Assembly (NCBI RefSeq): GCF_030254645.1
Contig: NZ_CP116346.1
Coordinates: 310,001-374,000, forward strand
DNA length: 64,000 nucleotides
DNA from: Paucibacter sediminis
GTDB taxonomy: Bacteria > Pseudomonadota > Gammaproteobacteria > Burkholderiales > Burkholderiaceae_C
Direction: 5' to 3'
The position numbers and the translations under genes were made by a program. This document shows, piece by piece, positions 44,532 through 53,480 of this stretch; within the stretch, counting starts at the first letter, position 1, and every line of letters starts with the position of its first letter. The notes under the pieces were generated by a model that saw only the letters and a list, made by a program, of their open reading frames with translations, made no database searches and had not been told where the DNA came from.

Positions 44532-46484
44532 CTAACTCCCCGTCTGCTGCTCCCTGAGCTTGCGATACAGGGTGTTGCGGCTGATGCCCAGGCGCCGCGC
44601 GGCCTCGGACAGATTGCCCTCGCAGGCCTCCACAGTCTGCCGCACGCTCAGGCGCGCCTGCTCGCGCAGCCCGCCGGGCGCCTCGTCCGCCCGGGGGTCA
44701 GGGCTTGCCTGGCGCAGCGCGCGGGCCAGATCGTTGGGCAGATGGGGCCAGTCGATGTGCTGCTCATGCTCGTCCAGCAGCGCGCAGGCGGTGCGCAGCG
44801 CGTTGTGCAGCTGGCGCAGATTGCCGGGCCAGCGGTAGGCGCGCAACGCCGCCAGCAGCTCGGGCTGCACGGCCAGCGCGCGCCCGGGCTGCAGCTCGGC
44901 CAGCATGGCCGCGATCAGGGCCGGCAGGTCCTGGCGCTCGCGCAGCGGCGGCAGCTGCAGGGCCAGGCCGTTGAGGCGGTAATAGAGGTCGGCGCGGAAG
45001 CGGCCCTGCGCCACCTCCTCGGCCAGCTCGCGGTGGGTGGCGCAGACCAGGCGGAAGTCCACCGCCACCGGCGCGCCGCCGCCCAGCGGCAGCACCTCAT
45101 GCTCCTGCAGCACGCGCAGCAGCCGGCCCTGCAGGGCCAGCGGCATGTCGCCGATCTCGTCCAGGAACAGGGTGCCGCCGGCGGCCTCGCGGATGCGCCC
45201 GGGTGCGCCCTCGCGCGCCGCGCCGGTGTAGGCGCCGGGCCGGTAGCCGAACAGCTCGGCCTCGATCAGCGCCTCGGGCAGGGCCGCGCAGTTCAGCGCC
45301 ACCAGCGGCTGCTTGGCGCGCGCCGAGCTGGCATGCAGGGCGCGCACGAACAGCTCCTTGCCGACGCCGGACTCGCCCTGCAGCAGCAGGGCGATGGGCT
45401 TGTCCATCACGCGGCGCGCGCGCTCCAGCGCGCTGCGCAGGGCCGGGTCGCCGCTGTCCAGGCGGGCGAGCGCGTCCTGCGGCGCCGCGTGTGACGACGC
45501 GTGTGGCGCGCAGATCCGCGTGACCGCCACCAGGCTGCGCCCCGGCTCCAGGCGCAGCCACAGGGGGCTGCCATCGTGGCGGCGCACCGGGCGCGCGGCG
45601 GCGCTGGGGCGGCGGCACCAGTCGGCCAGGGTGGCGATGTCCAGCTGCAGCAGCTGCTCGATGCGGCAGGCGGAGATCGCCGTCCAGTCCAGGCCCAGCA
45701 TCTGCAGGCCCGCGGCATTGGCGCCGCACAGCCAGCCGTCTTCCGAGAGCGCCAGCAGGCCCTCGGCGCAGGAGCCTATGCCCTCGGGCTGGGCATGCAG
45801 GCGCAGGCGCAGGCCGGCGCCATGGCGATGCTCGAACAGGCGCTGCTCGATCATGCCGGCCGCCGTGCGCACCAGCGCCAGGGTGTGGCGGTGCACGCTG
45901 CGCTGCTCGCCGGAGATGTCCAGCGCACCCAGCACGCGGCCGGCGGGGTCGAGGATGGGGGCGGCGGTGCAGGTGAGGAAGCCGTTGCGCTCCAGGTAAT
46001 GCTCGGCGCCATGCACCACCACCGGCGCGGCATCGGCCAGGGCGGTGCCGATCGCATTCGTGCCGCGCCATTGCTCGTGCCAGCTGGCGCCGGGGCGCAG
46101 GGCCACGCGCTGGGCGCGGTCCAGGAAGGTGGCATCGCCCAGGGCCTGCAAGAGCATGCCCTCGGCATCGGCCAGTATCACCATGCTGTCGGTGTCCATC
46201 GTCTGCTTGACGAGGAACTCCATCACCGGCCGCGCATGCGCCACCAGCTCGCGCTGCTGCTCCAGCGCCCGCGTCAGCTGGGCCGCCGACGCATGCGGCG
46301 CGCCCGGCATGCGGCCCTCGGGCCTGAGGCCGAAGGCGCGGCTGCGCTGCCAGCTGTTCAGCAGCGCGGGGGCGATCAGCCCCTCGGCCACGCTGCCGGC
46401 ATCCAGCAGCGTGCGCCGCGCCTGGCGCAAGCGCGCCGGCGCATGGTGCTTGTTGGGTAATGCCTGCATCTCGATTGTCTCCAT
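44532..46484 (-). CDS. sigma-54-dependent transcriptional activator (AcoR-like)
   Basis: A 650-residue enhancer-binding protein. The N-terminal half contains a GAF-type sensor region (about 80-220) and a PAS-like region (about 230-330). The AAA+ domain has Walker A GESGVGKE near residue 371, GAYTGA (variant of GAFTGA, contacting sigma-54) near 417 and LFLDEIGDM near 440. A Fis-type helix-turn-helix closes the protein (ARRLGISRNTLYRKLREQ). ATG at 46484 is used; ATG at 46469 is also possible. It is divergent from an aldehyde dehydrogenase gene with a sigma-54 promoter and probably activates it in response to an alcohol, aldehyde or acetoin-like compound. Confidence 0.88.
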   Translation of the reverse strand: METIEMQALPNKHHAPARLRQARRTLLDAGSVAEGLIAPALLNSWQRSRAFGLRPEGRMPGAPHASAAQLTRALEQQRELVAHARPVMEFLVKQTMDTDSMVILADAEGMLLQALGDATFLDRAQRVALRPGASWHEQWRGTNAIGTALADAAPVVVHGAEHYLERNGFLTCTAAPILDPAGRVLGALDISGEQRSVHRHTLALVRTAAGMIEQRLFEHRHGAGLRLRLHAQPEGIGSCAEGLLALSEDGWLCGANAAGLQMLGLDWTAISACRIEQLLQLDIATLADWCRRPSAAARPVRRHDGSPLWLRLEPGRSLVAVTRICAPHASSHAAPQDALARLDSGDPALRSALERARRVMDKPIALLLQGESGVGKELFVRALHASSARAKQPLVALNCAALPEALIEAELFGYRPGAYTGAAREGAPGRIREAAGGTLFLDEIGDMPLALQGRLLRVLQEHEVLPLGGGAPVAVDFRLVCATHRELAEEVAQGRFRADLYYRLNGLALQLPPLRERQDLPALIAAMLAELQPGRALAVQPELLAALRAYRWPGNLRQLHNALRTACALLDEHEQHIDWPHLPNDLARALRQASPDPRADEAPGGLREQARLSVRQTVEACEGNLSEAARRLGISRNTLYRKLREQQTGS

Positions 46485-46646
46485 CGGGTCTCTCAAGCAA
46501 GTGAAGGGCCGTTCCCGAACTTGCTTGACCCCCTCGGGGGGCCTGACGCAACGCGGCAGGTCTGGGGGCACTGTGTCGGACCTCGCCCGCGAGCCTAGCG
46601 GGACGCGCCGCGCTGGCAAGCGTTTCAGCAGATCCGCGCCGCCGGC

Positions 46647-46663
46647 TGTTCCGTTTCGTGACA
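46647..46663. promoter_or_regulatory. upstream activator sequence candidate for the sigma-54 regulator
   Basis: TGTTCCGTTTCGTGACA has the symmetric form TGTNNCG-NNN-CGNNACA. It lies 97 bases upstream of the -24 element, the usual distance for an enhancer-binding protein. Single half-sites of the same form occur 69 bases to the left and 25 bases to the right. Binding is inferred. Confidence 0.6.
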
Positions 46664-46759
46664 GTTGTTCAGTCCCGCCGGCGCATTCGACACAGTCTGC
46701 GCGCCCCAACTGACCCCGGACTTGCGCCAAACAAGGCCGTTGCGGCGCAAACGCGGCCT

Positions 46760-46774
46760 GGCACGCGGCGTGCA
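46760..46774 (+). promoter_or_regulatory. sigma-54 (-24/-12) promoter of the aldehyde dehydrogenase
   Basis: TGGCACGCGGCGTGC matches TGGCACG-N4-TTGC with one mismatch (G for the first T of TTGC). The GG and GC elements have the required spacing. It points at the aldehyde dehydrogenase start 71 bases downstream and lies beside a sigma-54 activator gene. Confidence 0.8.
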
Positions 46775-46845
46775 ATGAGGACCCCGAGCCCCCCAAAACA
46801 AGACGGCTCGCACACCCACCATCATCATCAAGCAGGAGACAAGCC

Positions 46846-48366
46846 ATGCTGTACGCCAACCCCAACACCGCCGGCGCCAAGGTCGAGTTCAAGCCCCGCT
46901 ACGACAACTTCATCGGCGGCAAGTTCGTGCCCCCGGTGAAGGGCCAGTACTTCGAGGTCATCACCCCTATCACCGGCAAGCCCTACACCCAGGCCGCACG
47001 CTCGGGCGCCGAGGACATCGAGCTGGCGCTGGACGCCGCCCATGCCGCCGCCGACGCCTGGGGCCGCACGCCCGCCGGCGAGCGCGCCAACATCCTGCTG
47101 AAGATCGCCGACCGTCTGGAGCTCAACCTCGAGAAGCTGGCCTATGCCGAGACGGTGGACAACGGCAAGCCGATGCGCGAGACGCTGAACGCCGACATCC
47201 CGCTGACGATCGACCATTTCCGCTACTTCGCCGGCTGCCTGCGCGCGCAGGAAGGCGCGCTGAGCGAGATCGACGAGCACACCATCGCCTATCACTTCCA
47301 CGAGCCGCTCGGCGTGGTGGGCCAGATCATTCCCTGGAACTTCCCCATCCTGATGGCGGCCTGGAAGCTCGCACCGGCCATCGGCGCGGGCAACTGCGTG
47401 GTGCTCAAGCCGGCGGAATCGACGCCCATCAGCATCATGGTGATGGCCGAGCTGATCGCCGACCTGCTGCCGCCGGGCGTGCTCAACATCGTCAACGGCT
47501 TCGGCCGCGAGGCCGGCATGCCGCTGGCCGAGAGCAAGCGCATCGCCAAGATCGCCTTCACCGGCAGCACCGCCACCGGCCGCGTGATCGCCCAGGCGGC
47601 CGCCGGCAACCTGATCCCGGCCACGCTGGAGCTGGGCGGCAAGAGCCCCAATATCTTCTTCGAGGACATCGCCGACGCCGACGACGCCTTCTTCGACAAG
47701 GCCATCGAGGGCCTGGTGCTGTTCGCCTTCAACCAGGGCGAGGTCTGCACCTGCCCCTCGCGCGCGCTGATCCAGGAATCGATCTACGACAAGTTCATGG
47801 CGCGCGCGCTGGACCGCATCAAGGCCATCAAGCAGGGCAGCCCGCTGGATACCGACACCATGATGGGCGCGCAGGCCTCGGCCATGCAGATGGACAAGAT
47901 CATGTCCTACCTCGAGCTCGGCAAGCAGGAGGGTGCGGAGTGCCTGATCGGCGGCGGCCGGGCCGAACTCGGCGGTGAGCTGGCCGGCGGCTATTACATC
48001 CAGCCCACGCTGTTCAAGGGCCACAACCAGATGCGCATCTTCCGCGAGGAAATCTTCGGTCCGGTGCTGGCGGTGACCACCTTCAAGACCGAGGCCGAGG
48101 CACTGCAGATCGCCAACGACACGCCCTATGGCCTGGGCGCCGGCGTGTGGAGCCGCGACGGCAGCCGCGCCTACCGCATGGGCCGCGCCATCAAGGCCGG
48201 CCGCGTCTGGACCAACTGCTACCACGCCTACCCTGCCCATGCCACCTTCGGCGGCTACAAGGAATCCGGCATCGGCCGCGAGACCCACAAGATGATGCTG
48301 GACCATTACCAGCAGACCAAGAACCTGCTGGTGAGCTATTCGCCGAACAAGCTGGGGTTCTTCTAA
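46846..48366 (+). CDS. NAD-dependent aldehyde dehydrogenase (AcoD/ExaC-like)
   Basis: A 506-residue aldehyde dehydrogenase oxidising a short aldehyde such as acetaldehyde to the acid. The cofactor/oxyanion segment is [30 protein letters not shown] carries the general-base glutamate and GEVCTCPSR contains the catalytic cysteine (Cys301 or Cys303). The CTC arrangement and the C-terminus [12 protein letters not shown] are typical of the AcoD/ExaC group linked to ethanol and acetoin use. AGGAGA precedes the ATG. Expression is likely sigma-54 dependent through the divergent regulator. Confidence 0.92.
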   Translation: MLYANPNTAGAKVEFKPRYDNFIGGKFVPPVKGQYFEVITPITGKPYTQAARSGAEDIELALDAAHAAADAWGRTPAGERANILLKIADRLELNLEKLAYAETVDNGKPMRETLNADIPLTIDHFRYFAGCLRAQEGALSEIDEHTIAYHFHEPLGVVGQIIPWNFPILMAAWKLAPAIGAGNCVVLKPAESTPISIMVMAELIADLLPPGVLNIVNGFGREAGMPLAESKRIAKIAFTGSTATGRVIAQAAAGNLIPATLELGGKSPNIFFEDIADADDAFFDKAIEGLVLFAFNQGEVCTCPSRALIQESIYDKFMARALDRIKAIKQGSPLDTDTMMGAQASAMQMDKIMSYLELGKQEGAECLIGGGRAELGGELAGGYYIQPTLFKGHNQMRIFREEIFGPVLAVTTFKTEAEALQIANDTPYGLGAGVWSRDGSRAYRMGRAIKAGRVWTNCYHAYPAHATFGGYKESGIGRETHKMMLDHYQQTKNLLVSYSPNKLGFF

Positions 48367-48710
48367 GGGAGACGGGAATACTAGGTTCAGCGAAGTCGTA
48401 AGGCTGCGGCGGACCTGTCCCTACCCTTCTAATCCCATGCCTTCTGAGGGCAGCGCGCATCTTGAAATGCGCGCACCGCCTGGCCTCCTATTTGCCGCGT
48501 CGACGGGTGACTACCTTCCCGCACCCGCTCGCCGTCACAGTTCATATTCAAGTTACCGCCCGGGAGCCTTTGCCCCCCCGGTTCCTGATAGGGTCTGCGC
48601 CACGGCATCTCATCTTGAGAACCAAGCAACACGCCTCCGCGAAGCGCCTGCTTGGTCCATTCCGTCTAGCTTCGCTCGCTGGTAATGCTGTCTCCGTCAA
48701 CAAGCTAGCG
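48367..48710. other. gene-free left flank of a low-GC insert
   Basis: These 344 bases follow the aldehyde dehydrogenase and precede the end of the partner gene of a HipA-like kinase. No convincing gene is seen. A hairpin GCGCGCAT/ATGCGCGC lies at 48453-48474 without a T-run. Composition falls from the genome norm towards that of the insert. No direct repeats matching the right flank were found by eye. Confidence 0.5.
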
Positions 48711-49631
48711 TCAAACAGGAACCCCTGCCCACTCCCAAACCTCTTGCGCGAGGGGTACAGCGGAGTCGTGCGCAGCCACCCGAAAGCCCTGTTGCTCCAG
48801 ACTCCAACTCTGCTCACCAAGAATGTTCTCAACCCTATCGAAGTCAATGGCGGGCATGCTGTCTTTGGCCGGCATCATGATGAATAGGCCAAGTTGTTGG
48901 TCCGACAGCTTCTTAAGCTTCGCGTATGTGGACAGGTCTCGCGATGCCCGCAAGAAGTTCAGCTCAATGGTGTTAGGTGTCTTGTATACCGCGGATATGA
49001 CGTTTCCGGCCTTGCCCTCAGGCTCAAGGTTGAACTCAAGCCAGTGAGCCTCGCCAGTGTTCTGGTCCTTTACCGCACGCTCTGGCTCGGTTGCTATTCG
49101 CTCATAAGCTAAGCCAGCGATTCTCTTCAGTTCATCGTTAACCAAGCGACGGACTGCAGCATTGTCCAAGCTGACGAAGTCACGCGTTTTCCGCTCGTCC
49201 CGAGGAATGAATGGAACCACATCAAAGTAGAGCCGATTGATGACAGCATCAATCGACGCTCCAGACGTCGTCCACAGGTCACCGAGAAACACAGCGCCTG
49301 TTTCGAATGGAACATCCTTGAGGGCAACCTTACTCTTCTGAGCTCGAAGAAGACCGTGCTCAGCAGCGTCGACAAGCGCGCGGATTTCGGCCACATCGTC
49401 ACGACCGTACAAGCACTCAAACTTGGCAAGGTCGTCTAGAAGACGAAAGCTGAAACTGCCATCCATGCTGGCCACCGCAACGCCCACTGTGAATTGCTGG
49501 CGGGCAAACGGGTCGGGCTGCAGTTCAATGGTTGCCCACGTACCCTCGAAGGCAGCCGTAGGCACCGCAGCAGCATGTTGCAGCAGATGAGCGTATGGAT
49601 CCGAACCCGCAGACAAAAACATGCTGTTCAT
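48711..49631 (-). CDS. partner protein of HipA-like kinase, unknown (possibly DUF3037-like)
   Basis: A 306-residue soluble protein, start ATG at 49631 overlapping the stop of the kinase gene (ATGA). An early segment, ATIELQPDPFARQQFTVGVA (about 32-51), is followed by FSFRLLDDLAKFECLYG. It recalls the opening of DUF3037 proteins, which often sit beside HipA-like kinases, but I am not certain. The remainder is charged and mixed alpha/beta with no recognised motif. Codon use includes many A/T-ending codons unlike all neighbouring genes. Tight coupling suggests it modulates, or is a substrate of, the kinase. Confidence 0.7.
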   Translation of the reverse strand: MNSMFLSAGSDPYAHLLQHAAAVPTAAFEGTWATIELQPDPFARQQFTVGVAVASMDGSFSFRLLDDLAKFECLYGRDDVAEIRALVDAAEHGLLRAQKSKVALKDVPFETGAVFLGDLWTTSGASIDAVINRLYFDVVPFIPRDERKTRDFVSLDNAAVRRLVNDELKRIAGLAYERIATEPERAVKDQNTGEAHWLEFNLEPEGKAGNVISAVYKTPNTIELNFLRASRDLSTYAKLKKLSDQQLGLFIMMPAKDSMPAIDFDRVENILGEQSWSLEQQGFRVAAHDSAVPLAQEVWEWAGVPV

Positions 49632-50431
49632 ACGATGCGCCCCAGTTGATTGGCAAGCCAGTCTGGATGAGCACGCTGCCCTAAGAATTGGAGGATAGCA
49701 GTGGCGGCAGCAACACCCTGAGCAGGGTCACCGTGCATGGCACAAATAAATTGCTGCAACGCCGGAGATGCCTTTTGGTACGCAGCCTCGTGCAGCTTAG
49801 AGGCAAGCACCATTGAAACTTCAAACTTTGTGTAGCCTGCGGCCTTCAATACTGAACGCGCTTCATTTCTCAGGCTCTGGTGACCCACAGTGATGTTGGC
49901 AGCCCAAACCAGCGAGTACAAGATGAACTCGTTATCAATGGGGACGTATTCACCTCCCCTGGTACGCAGGAAGTTGCCGGAGTGTCGATCCTGGTTCTCA
50001 ACCCACGCATCAAACGCGGCAATGCGTGGCACATCGGGATGTTGGAAAGCCTTGGCTTTGCGCAGCCGCGCCAACCACTGCCAACGAGAACTGATGTGTT
50101 TGCCCTGCACGGTGGAAGCGCAGAAAGCCAGCGTATGCGTGTAGCCGAGCCAGTGTTGGTCAAGCTTCATGTGCCGGCGCAGCTTCTGCACGGGCAGCAT
50201 CAGTACCGCGGCGAACGCTGGCCTTGGCAAGTCCAACGCTGCCGCGACGGACCAGCCGATGGCTTCCGTGAAGGGCATTGAATTACCCTGAGGGGCCGCC
50301 TTAACAAAGCACTTGTGCTCTTTACCGTCAGGGCCCGCAATTAGCGCCTGATGTGTAGTCAGGTTCAAACCTAGCGACGCCGCTGGGCCACGAAACTCGC
50401 GCCAGGCAGTGTCAGGCAATATTGGAATCAT
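49628..50431 (-). CDS. HipA-like kinase
   Basis: A 267-residue kinase-fold protein of the stand-alone HipA-like type, about half the length of classical HipA. Expected elements are present: FVK (Lys44) with Glu56 for ATP binding, ENQDRHSGN (Asp148, Arg149, His150, Asn153) as catalytic loop, and PIDNE (Asp166) as metal-binding site. ATG at 50431 is chosen because GGGGAG lies six bases upstream, although the frame is open to 50644. No HipB-type antitoxin gene is adjacent; the only partner is the overlapping downstream gene. Low GC and deviant codon use indicate recent acquisition. A toxin or phage-defence role is possible but inferred. Confidence 0.8.
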   Translation of the reverse strand: MIPILPDTAWREFRGPAASLGLNLTTHQALIAGPDGKEHKCFVKAAPQGNSMPFTEAIGWSVAAALDLPRPAFAAVLMLPVQKLRRHMKLDQHWLGYTHTLAFCASTVQGKHISSRWQWLARLRKAKAFQHPDVPRIAAFDAWVENQDRHSGNFLRTRGGEYVPIDNEFILYSLVWAANITVGHQSLRNEARSVLKAAGYTKFEVSMVLASKLHEAAYQKASPALQQFICAMHGDPAQGVAAATAILQFLGQRAHPDWLANQLGRIV

Positions 50432-50540
50432 TGGCTCCCCATGTGTTCGCTGTCTTTGTCGAGCATGGTAATCCGCCCGGTGCATGTCCGGACCCGAAAA
50501 AACACCGACCCACGGGCGCCCTACTTGGCTGCGTGCCCCG

Positions 50541-50553
50541 GGGTCAGGTCTGC
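50541..50553 (+). repeat. copy of dispersed word lacking one T
   Basis: GGGTCAGGTCTGC lies 109 bases upstream of the kinase start, in the right flank of the low-GC insert. It is the only copy I found outside a coding region. Confidence 0.4.
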
Positions 50554-50662
50554 AATCTGAAGAACTAACCCTCAAATTCAGCTCCTCACGAAACTGCGCA
50601 ACGAGCAGATGTATCGCTGGCATGGCTCGTGTGCGCCGAGGCACTGACCGCGTAGTAGCAGC

Positions 50663-51175
50663 CTATTTCCCCACCCTGCCCCGCTCCCGCCGCTGCGCCG
50701 CCGGGAACACCACCTCCTGCGCCAGCCAATGCTTGAACTTCAGCGTGTCCGGGTCCTGGGCCTTGGCCAGCAGTTCGAGCAGGGCCTCGGCCTGGATGCG
50801 GGCGGGCTGGCTATTCTTTTCGCCCAGGTGCACGCCGTCGGGACGCAGCTGTTGCAGCGTCTGATCGGCGGGCAGGCCGTGGATGAGCTTGCGCACATCG
50901 CTGATGCGCAGCCAGCGGAACTGCGCCGCGTCGTCGGCAATGTCCAGCATCTGGCCGCGGTGCACGAAATGGCGGCCGCTCACATCGCGATAGACCACCT
51001 CGGTGGTCTTGTGGCGCGCCATGCCCAGCAGGTCCAGGATCGGCCTGGCCAGCGCCACGCCCAGCAGCGGCGCGCCTACCACCAAGCCCACCGGCCCCAG
51101 CCAGCGCCATTGCAGATAGATCACGGCCGCGCAGGCCAAGAGGCGCAGCGCGATAGTGAGCAGGAGTTGCCGCAT
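50663..51175 (-). CDS. hypothetical membrane protein
   Basis: A 170-residue protein with two closely spaced N-terminal hydrophobic segments (about 3-22 and 26-46), then a soluble domain rich in charged and aromatic residues (TTEVVYRDVSGRHFVHRGQMLDI, FRWLRISDVRKLIHGLP). ATG at 51175 gives a membrane-type N-terminus; a start at 51202 would overlap the upstream gene's stop and is less likely. It follows a saccharopine-dehydrogenase-like gene on the same strand. I do not recognise the family. Confidence 0.65.
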   Translation of the reverse strand: MRQLLLTIALRLLACAAVIYLQWRWLGPVGLVVGAPLLGVALARPILDLLGMARHKTTEVVYRDVSGRHFVHRGQMLDIADDAAQFRWLRISDVRKLIHGLPADQTLQQLRPDGVHLGEKNSQPARIQAEALLELLAKAQDPDTLKFKHWLAQEVVFPAAQRRERGRVGK

Positions 51176-51185
51176 TGCTTGAAGA

Positions 51186-52409
51186 TCAATCTTCGATAGC
51201 AAAGCTCAGCTCGGCGCGCTCCTGCAGGCGCCGCACCAGGGCCATGCCCATGGCGGCGCCGGGCGTCCACACGCCACCGGGTGTCATGCCACGCGTGATG
51301 TCCTGCAACAGGCACAGGGCCGCCTCGCTGATGAGCTTGCAGGTCGATCCATAGCCCGGGTCGCCCTGCCCCTTGACGCGCGCGGCTAGGCGCCGGCCGT
51401 CGGCCGTCTCGCCATGGAAGACGATCTCGTAGCGGCCCTTGCGCTGCTGTTCGGGGCTGGGGCCCTCGCCCGGCTTGGGCAGCACGAAGCGGCGCAGCAG
51501 GGCGCGCGTGGGCGCAAAGCCCAGCAGCCGCTCCTGCAGCCAGGCCGAGCGCGCCAGCAGGCGTGCGCGGCGCTCGCCCTGGCGGCCCTTGCCGGTGAGC
51601 AGGCGCTCGTCGTAGCGGAAGTCCCGCCCCCAGGGGTGGCCGCGCAAGGCATTCGTGCGGTGCACGTTCTTGGTGTTGATGACGGCCATCACGAAGGGGC
51701 CCGACCAGGCCTGGGCCTGCTCGTCGAACGCGGCTTGCTCGCCATCGGGCTGGGCCGGGCCGCGAAAGCCCGGCGTCACCGCGGTGAGCGCAAACGGATC
51801 GGCCATCAGGCGCGCCTGCTCGGGGTCGCGCCCCATCGCCTCGTAGCTGGCCAGGGCGCTGGCAATGGTGCCGCCCGAGGCGCCGCCCTTCAGCACCAGC
51901 ACGCGGCCGCCCACGCGCGTGAGCGGCTCGCCGTAGCGGCGCAGCGCCTCGTCCTGCAGGAACAGCACGCCCAGATCGAAGGGGATGGAGTCGAAGCCGC
52001 AGGAAAAGGTGATGCGCGCGCCGCTGCGCTCGGCCGGCCCCTGCAGCTGCGGGATCATGGTGGCCATCCAGCCGGGCTCGCCGCACAGGTCCACATAATC
52101 GGTGCCCACCTCGGCGCAGGCGCGCACCAGGGCCTCGCCATGGCGCTGGTAGGGGCCCACGGTGGTGATCACGACCCGGGCCCGCGCCACCAGCTGCTTG
52201 AGGGCCTGCGGGTCCGCCGCGTCGGCCACCAGCAGCGGCAGGGTGGCGGGCGCGCCGATCTGCGCGCGCACCTCGGCCAGCTTGGCGGCGCTGCGCCCGG
52301 CCATCGCCCAGCTCAGTTCGCCACCCACGCCGTAGCGCCGGTTCAGGTAGTCCGCCACCAGCCGGCCGGTGAAGCCGCTGGCACCGAAGACGATCAGGTC
52401 GTAATGCAT
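51186..52409 (-). CDS. saccharopine dehydrogenase-like NAD(P)-binding protein (enoyl reductase-like)
   Basis: A 407-residue Rossmann-fold protein beginning MHYDLIVFGASGFTGRLVADYLNRRYG, the opening of the saccharopine dehydrogenase-like/trans-acting enoyl reductase family. Further motifs are VVITTVGPYQRHGEALVRAC and DYVDLCGEPGWM. Mycobacterial relatives act as trans enoyl reductases in lipid synthesis; most bacterial members are uncharacterised. It has three bases to the upstream DUF1697 gene and overlaps the leader of the downstream membrane protein, suggesting a small operon. Confidence 0.85.
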   Translation of the reverse strand: MHYDLIVFGASGFTGRLVADYLNRRYGVGGELSWAMAGRSAAKLAEVRAQIGAPATLPLLVADAADPQALKQLVARARVVITTVGPYQRHGEALVRACAEVGTDYVDLCGEPGWMATMIPQLQGPAERSGARITFSCGFDSIPFDLGVLFLQDEALRRYGEPLTRVGGRVLVLKGGASGGTIASALASYEAMGRDPEQARLMADPFALTAVTPGFRGPAQPDGEQAAFDEQAQAWSGPFVMAVINTKNVHRTNALRGHPWGRDFRYDERLLTGKGRQGERRARLLARSAWLQERLLGFAPTRALLRRFVLPKPGEGPSPEQQRKGRYEIVFHGETADGRRLAARVKGQGDPGYGSTCKLISEAALCLLQDITRGMTPGGVWTPGAAMGMALVRRLQERAELSFAIED

Positions 52410-52412
52410 CGC

Positions 52413-52943
52413 CTATGCTCGCACAAGGTTCTGCAGCTTTTGCAAGGTGGCCCAGTTGCGCGAGGTGCTGAGCGTGCCGGCCGCGCGCGTGAAGGCCTTG
52501 AGCATGGGGCTTTCCAGGATGCCGCTGCCGCAGCACAGATAGGCCCGCTTGTCTTGCACGGCCAGGCGATCCACGCCCCAATCCTGCTGCGCCAGTGGCA
52601 AGGCCGGTGTGAGCGCCTGCTCGGCAAATGCGATCAGGAAGCGCGAGGGTTCGTCCACCGCATCGGGCCAGGGGTTGCCGGCCAGGGCGGCGTCCAGCTC
52701 CGCGGCGGTGATCACCACCACGGCACAGTCCACGCCGAGCTGCGCGGCGATGGCCTGCTGCAGCTCTTGGCGCAGCGCCAGTGCGTCGCGGCGCGCCGAC
52801 TCGAACACCAGATTGCCACTGTTCAGCAGGGTCGCCACCCGGCCATGGCCCAGGCCCTCGGCGAGGGCGCGCAGCTCGGCCATGGCGATGCGCTTGGCGC
52901 GGCCGACATTGATGCCGCGCAGCAGGGCGATGTAGCGGCTCAT
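52413..52943 (-). CDS. DUF1697 domain-containing protein
   Basis: A 176-residue soluble protein with the family opening MSRYIALLRGINVGRAKRIAM and ATLLNSGNLVFES. DUF1697 proteins are small alpha/beta proteins without an agreed function. The start ATG at 52943 overlaps the stop of the upstream RDD gene (ATGA). The C-terminus ends AFTRAAGTLSTSRNWATLQKL, also typical of the family. Confidence 0.85.
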   Translation of the reverse strand: MSRYIALLRGINVGRAKRIAMAELRALAEGLGHGRVATLLNSGNLVFESARRDALALRQELQQAIAAQLGVDCAVVVITAAELDAALAGNPWPDAVDEPSRFLIAFAEQALTPALPLAQQDWGVDRLAVQDKRAYLCCGSGILESPMLKAFTRAAGTLSTSRNWATLQKLQNLVRA

Positions 52944-53404
52944 GCCTTCTCGAACCGCACTGAGGGCTTGTTGCGCACCACCACCGTGCCGGCCAGCTTG
53001 TCGTGCCAGCCCTGCTTGCGCGGGTCCAGGCCGACCCAGATCAGGCCCATGAACAGCGGAATGGCGGCGAGGTAATAGCCCAGGTAGCGCAGCAGCAGCT
53101 GGCCGGTGCTGGGCTTGCCGCCGCTGCGGGCATCGACGATGCGCGCACCGATCGCCAGCTTGCCGGGCGTGGCCTGGCGTGCCAGCCAGAACAGGATCAC
53201 CGCCACCGCCGGCAGCACAAAGGAGAGCAGGAAGTCCGCCGGCCCCTGGACCAGGCTGGTGCCGCTCCAATAGGCCTTGCCATAGATGAGCTGCAGGGCC
53301 GGGTAGATCAGGGCGGCGATGATGGCGGTGTCGATCAGCGAGGCCCAGAGCCGCAGCCAGAAGCCAACGTATTCGAGTTCGGGCTGCTGAGCTTGGTTTT
53401 GCAT
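52940..53404 (-). CDS. RDD family membrane protein
   Basis: A 154-residue inner-membrane protein of the RDD family. The first helix carries the Arg/Asp signature (GFWLRLWASLIDTAIIAALI), a second membrane segment is LLSFVLPAVAVILFWLAR, and QATPGKLAIGARIVDARSGGKPS is the conserved cytoplasmic stretch. A last membrane segment follows. Some RDD proteins act in ion or solute transport; the role here is unknown. ATG at 53404 is assigned on family length. It is divergent from the class D beta-lactamase gene 76 bases away. Confidence 0.85.
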   Translation of the reverse strand: MQNQAQQPELEYVGFWLRLWASLIDTAIIAALIYPALQLIYGKAYWSGTSLVQGPADFLLSFVLPAVAVILFWLARQATPGKLAIGARIVDARSGGKPSTGQLLLRYLGYYLAAIPLFMGLIWVGLDPRKQGWHDKLAGTVVVRNKPSVRFEKA

Positions 53405-53480
53405 GGATGACAAGGGCGCTGCGTGGCTGAGAAGCGCATTGTGGCCGCATGGTCGTGGCAGCAGGCAAAATCGATGCACC

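Larger units (their letters stand above)
46485..46845. promoter_or_regulatory. divergent control region, activator gene / aldehyde dehydrogenase
   Basis: A 361-base region without genes. It contains a full 17-base dyad at 46647-46663, flanking half-sites TGTGTCG (46572-46578) and CGACACA (46688-46694), and a -24/-12 promoter at 46760-46774 reading towards the dehydrogenase. AGGAGA lies seven bases before the dehydrogenase ATG. Confidence 0.7.

Noticed and set aside
48453-48474. Hairpin GCGCGCAT/ATGCGCGC after the aldehyde dehydrogenase gene as terminator
   Set aside because: No T-run follows on either strand and it lies about 90 bases past the stop; left as a structural note.
48367-50660. 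Search for direct repeats, tRNA, integrase or transposase marking the insert ends
   Set aside because: None could be found by eye, so no attachment site or mobile element is claimed.
50484-50864. Open frame of 126 codons on the plus strand near the right flank of the low-GC insert
   Set aside because: It runs antisense into the membrane-protein gene, is Ser/Arg/Cys-rich and has no domain-like feature.
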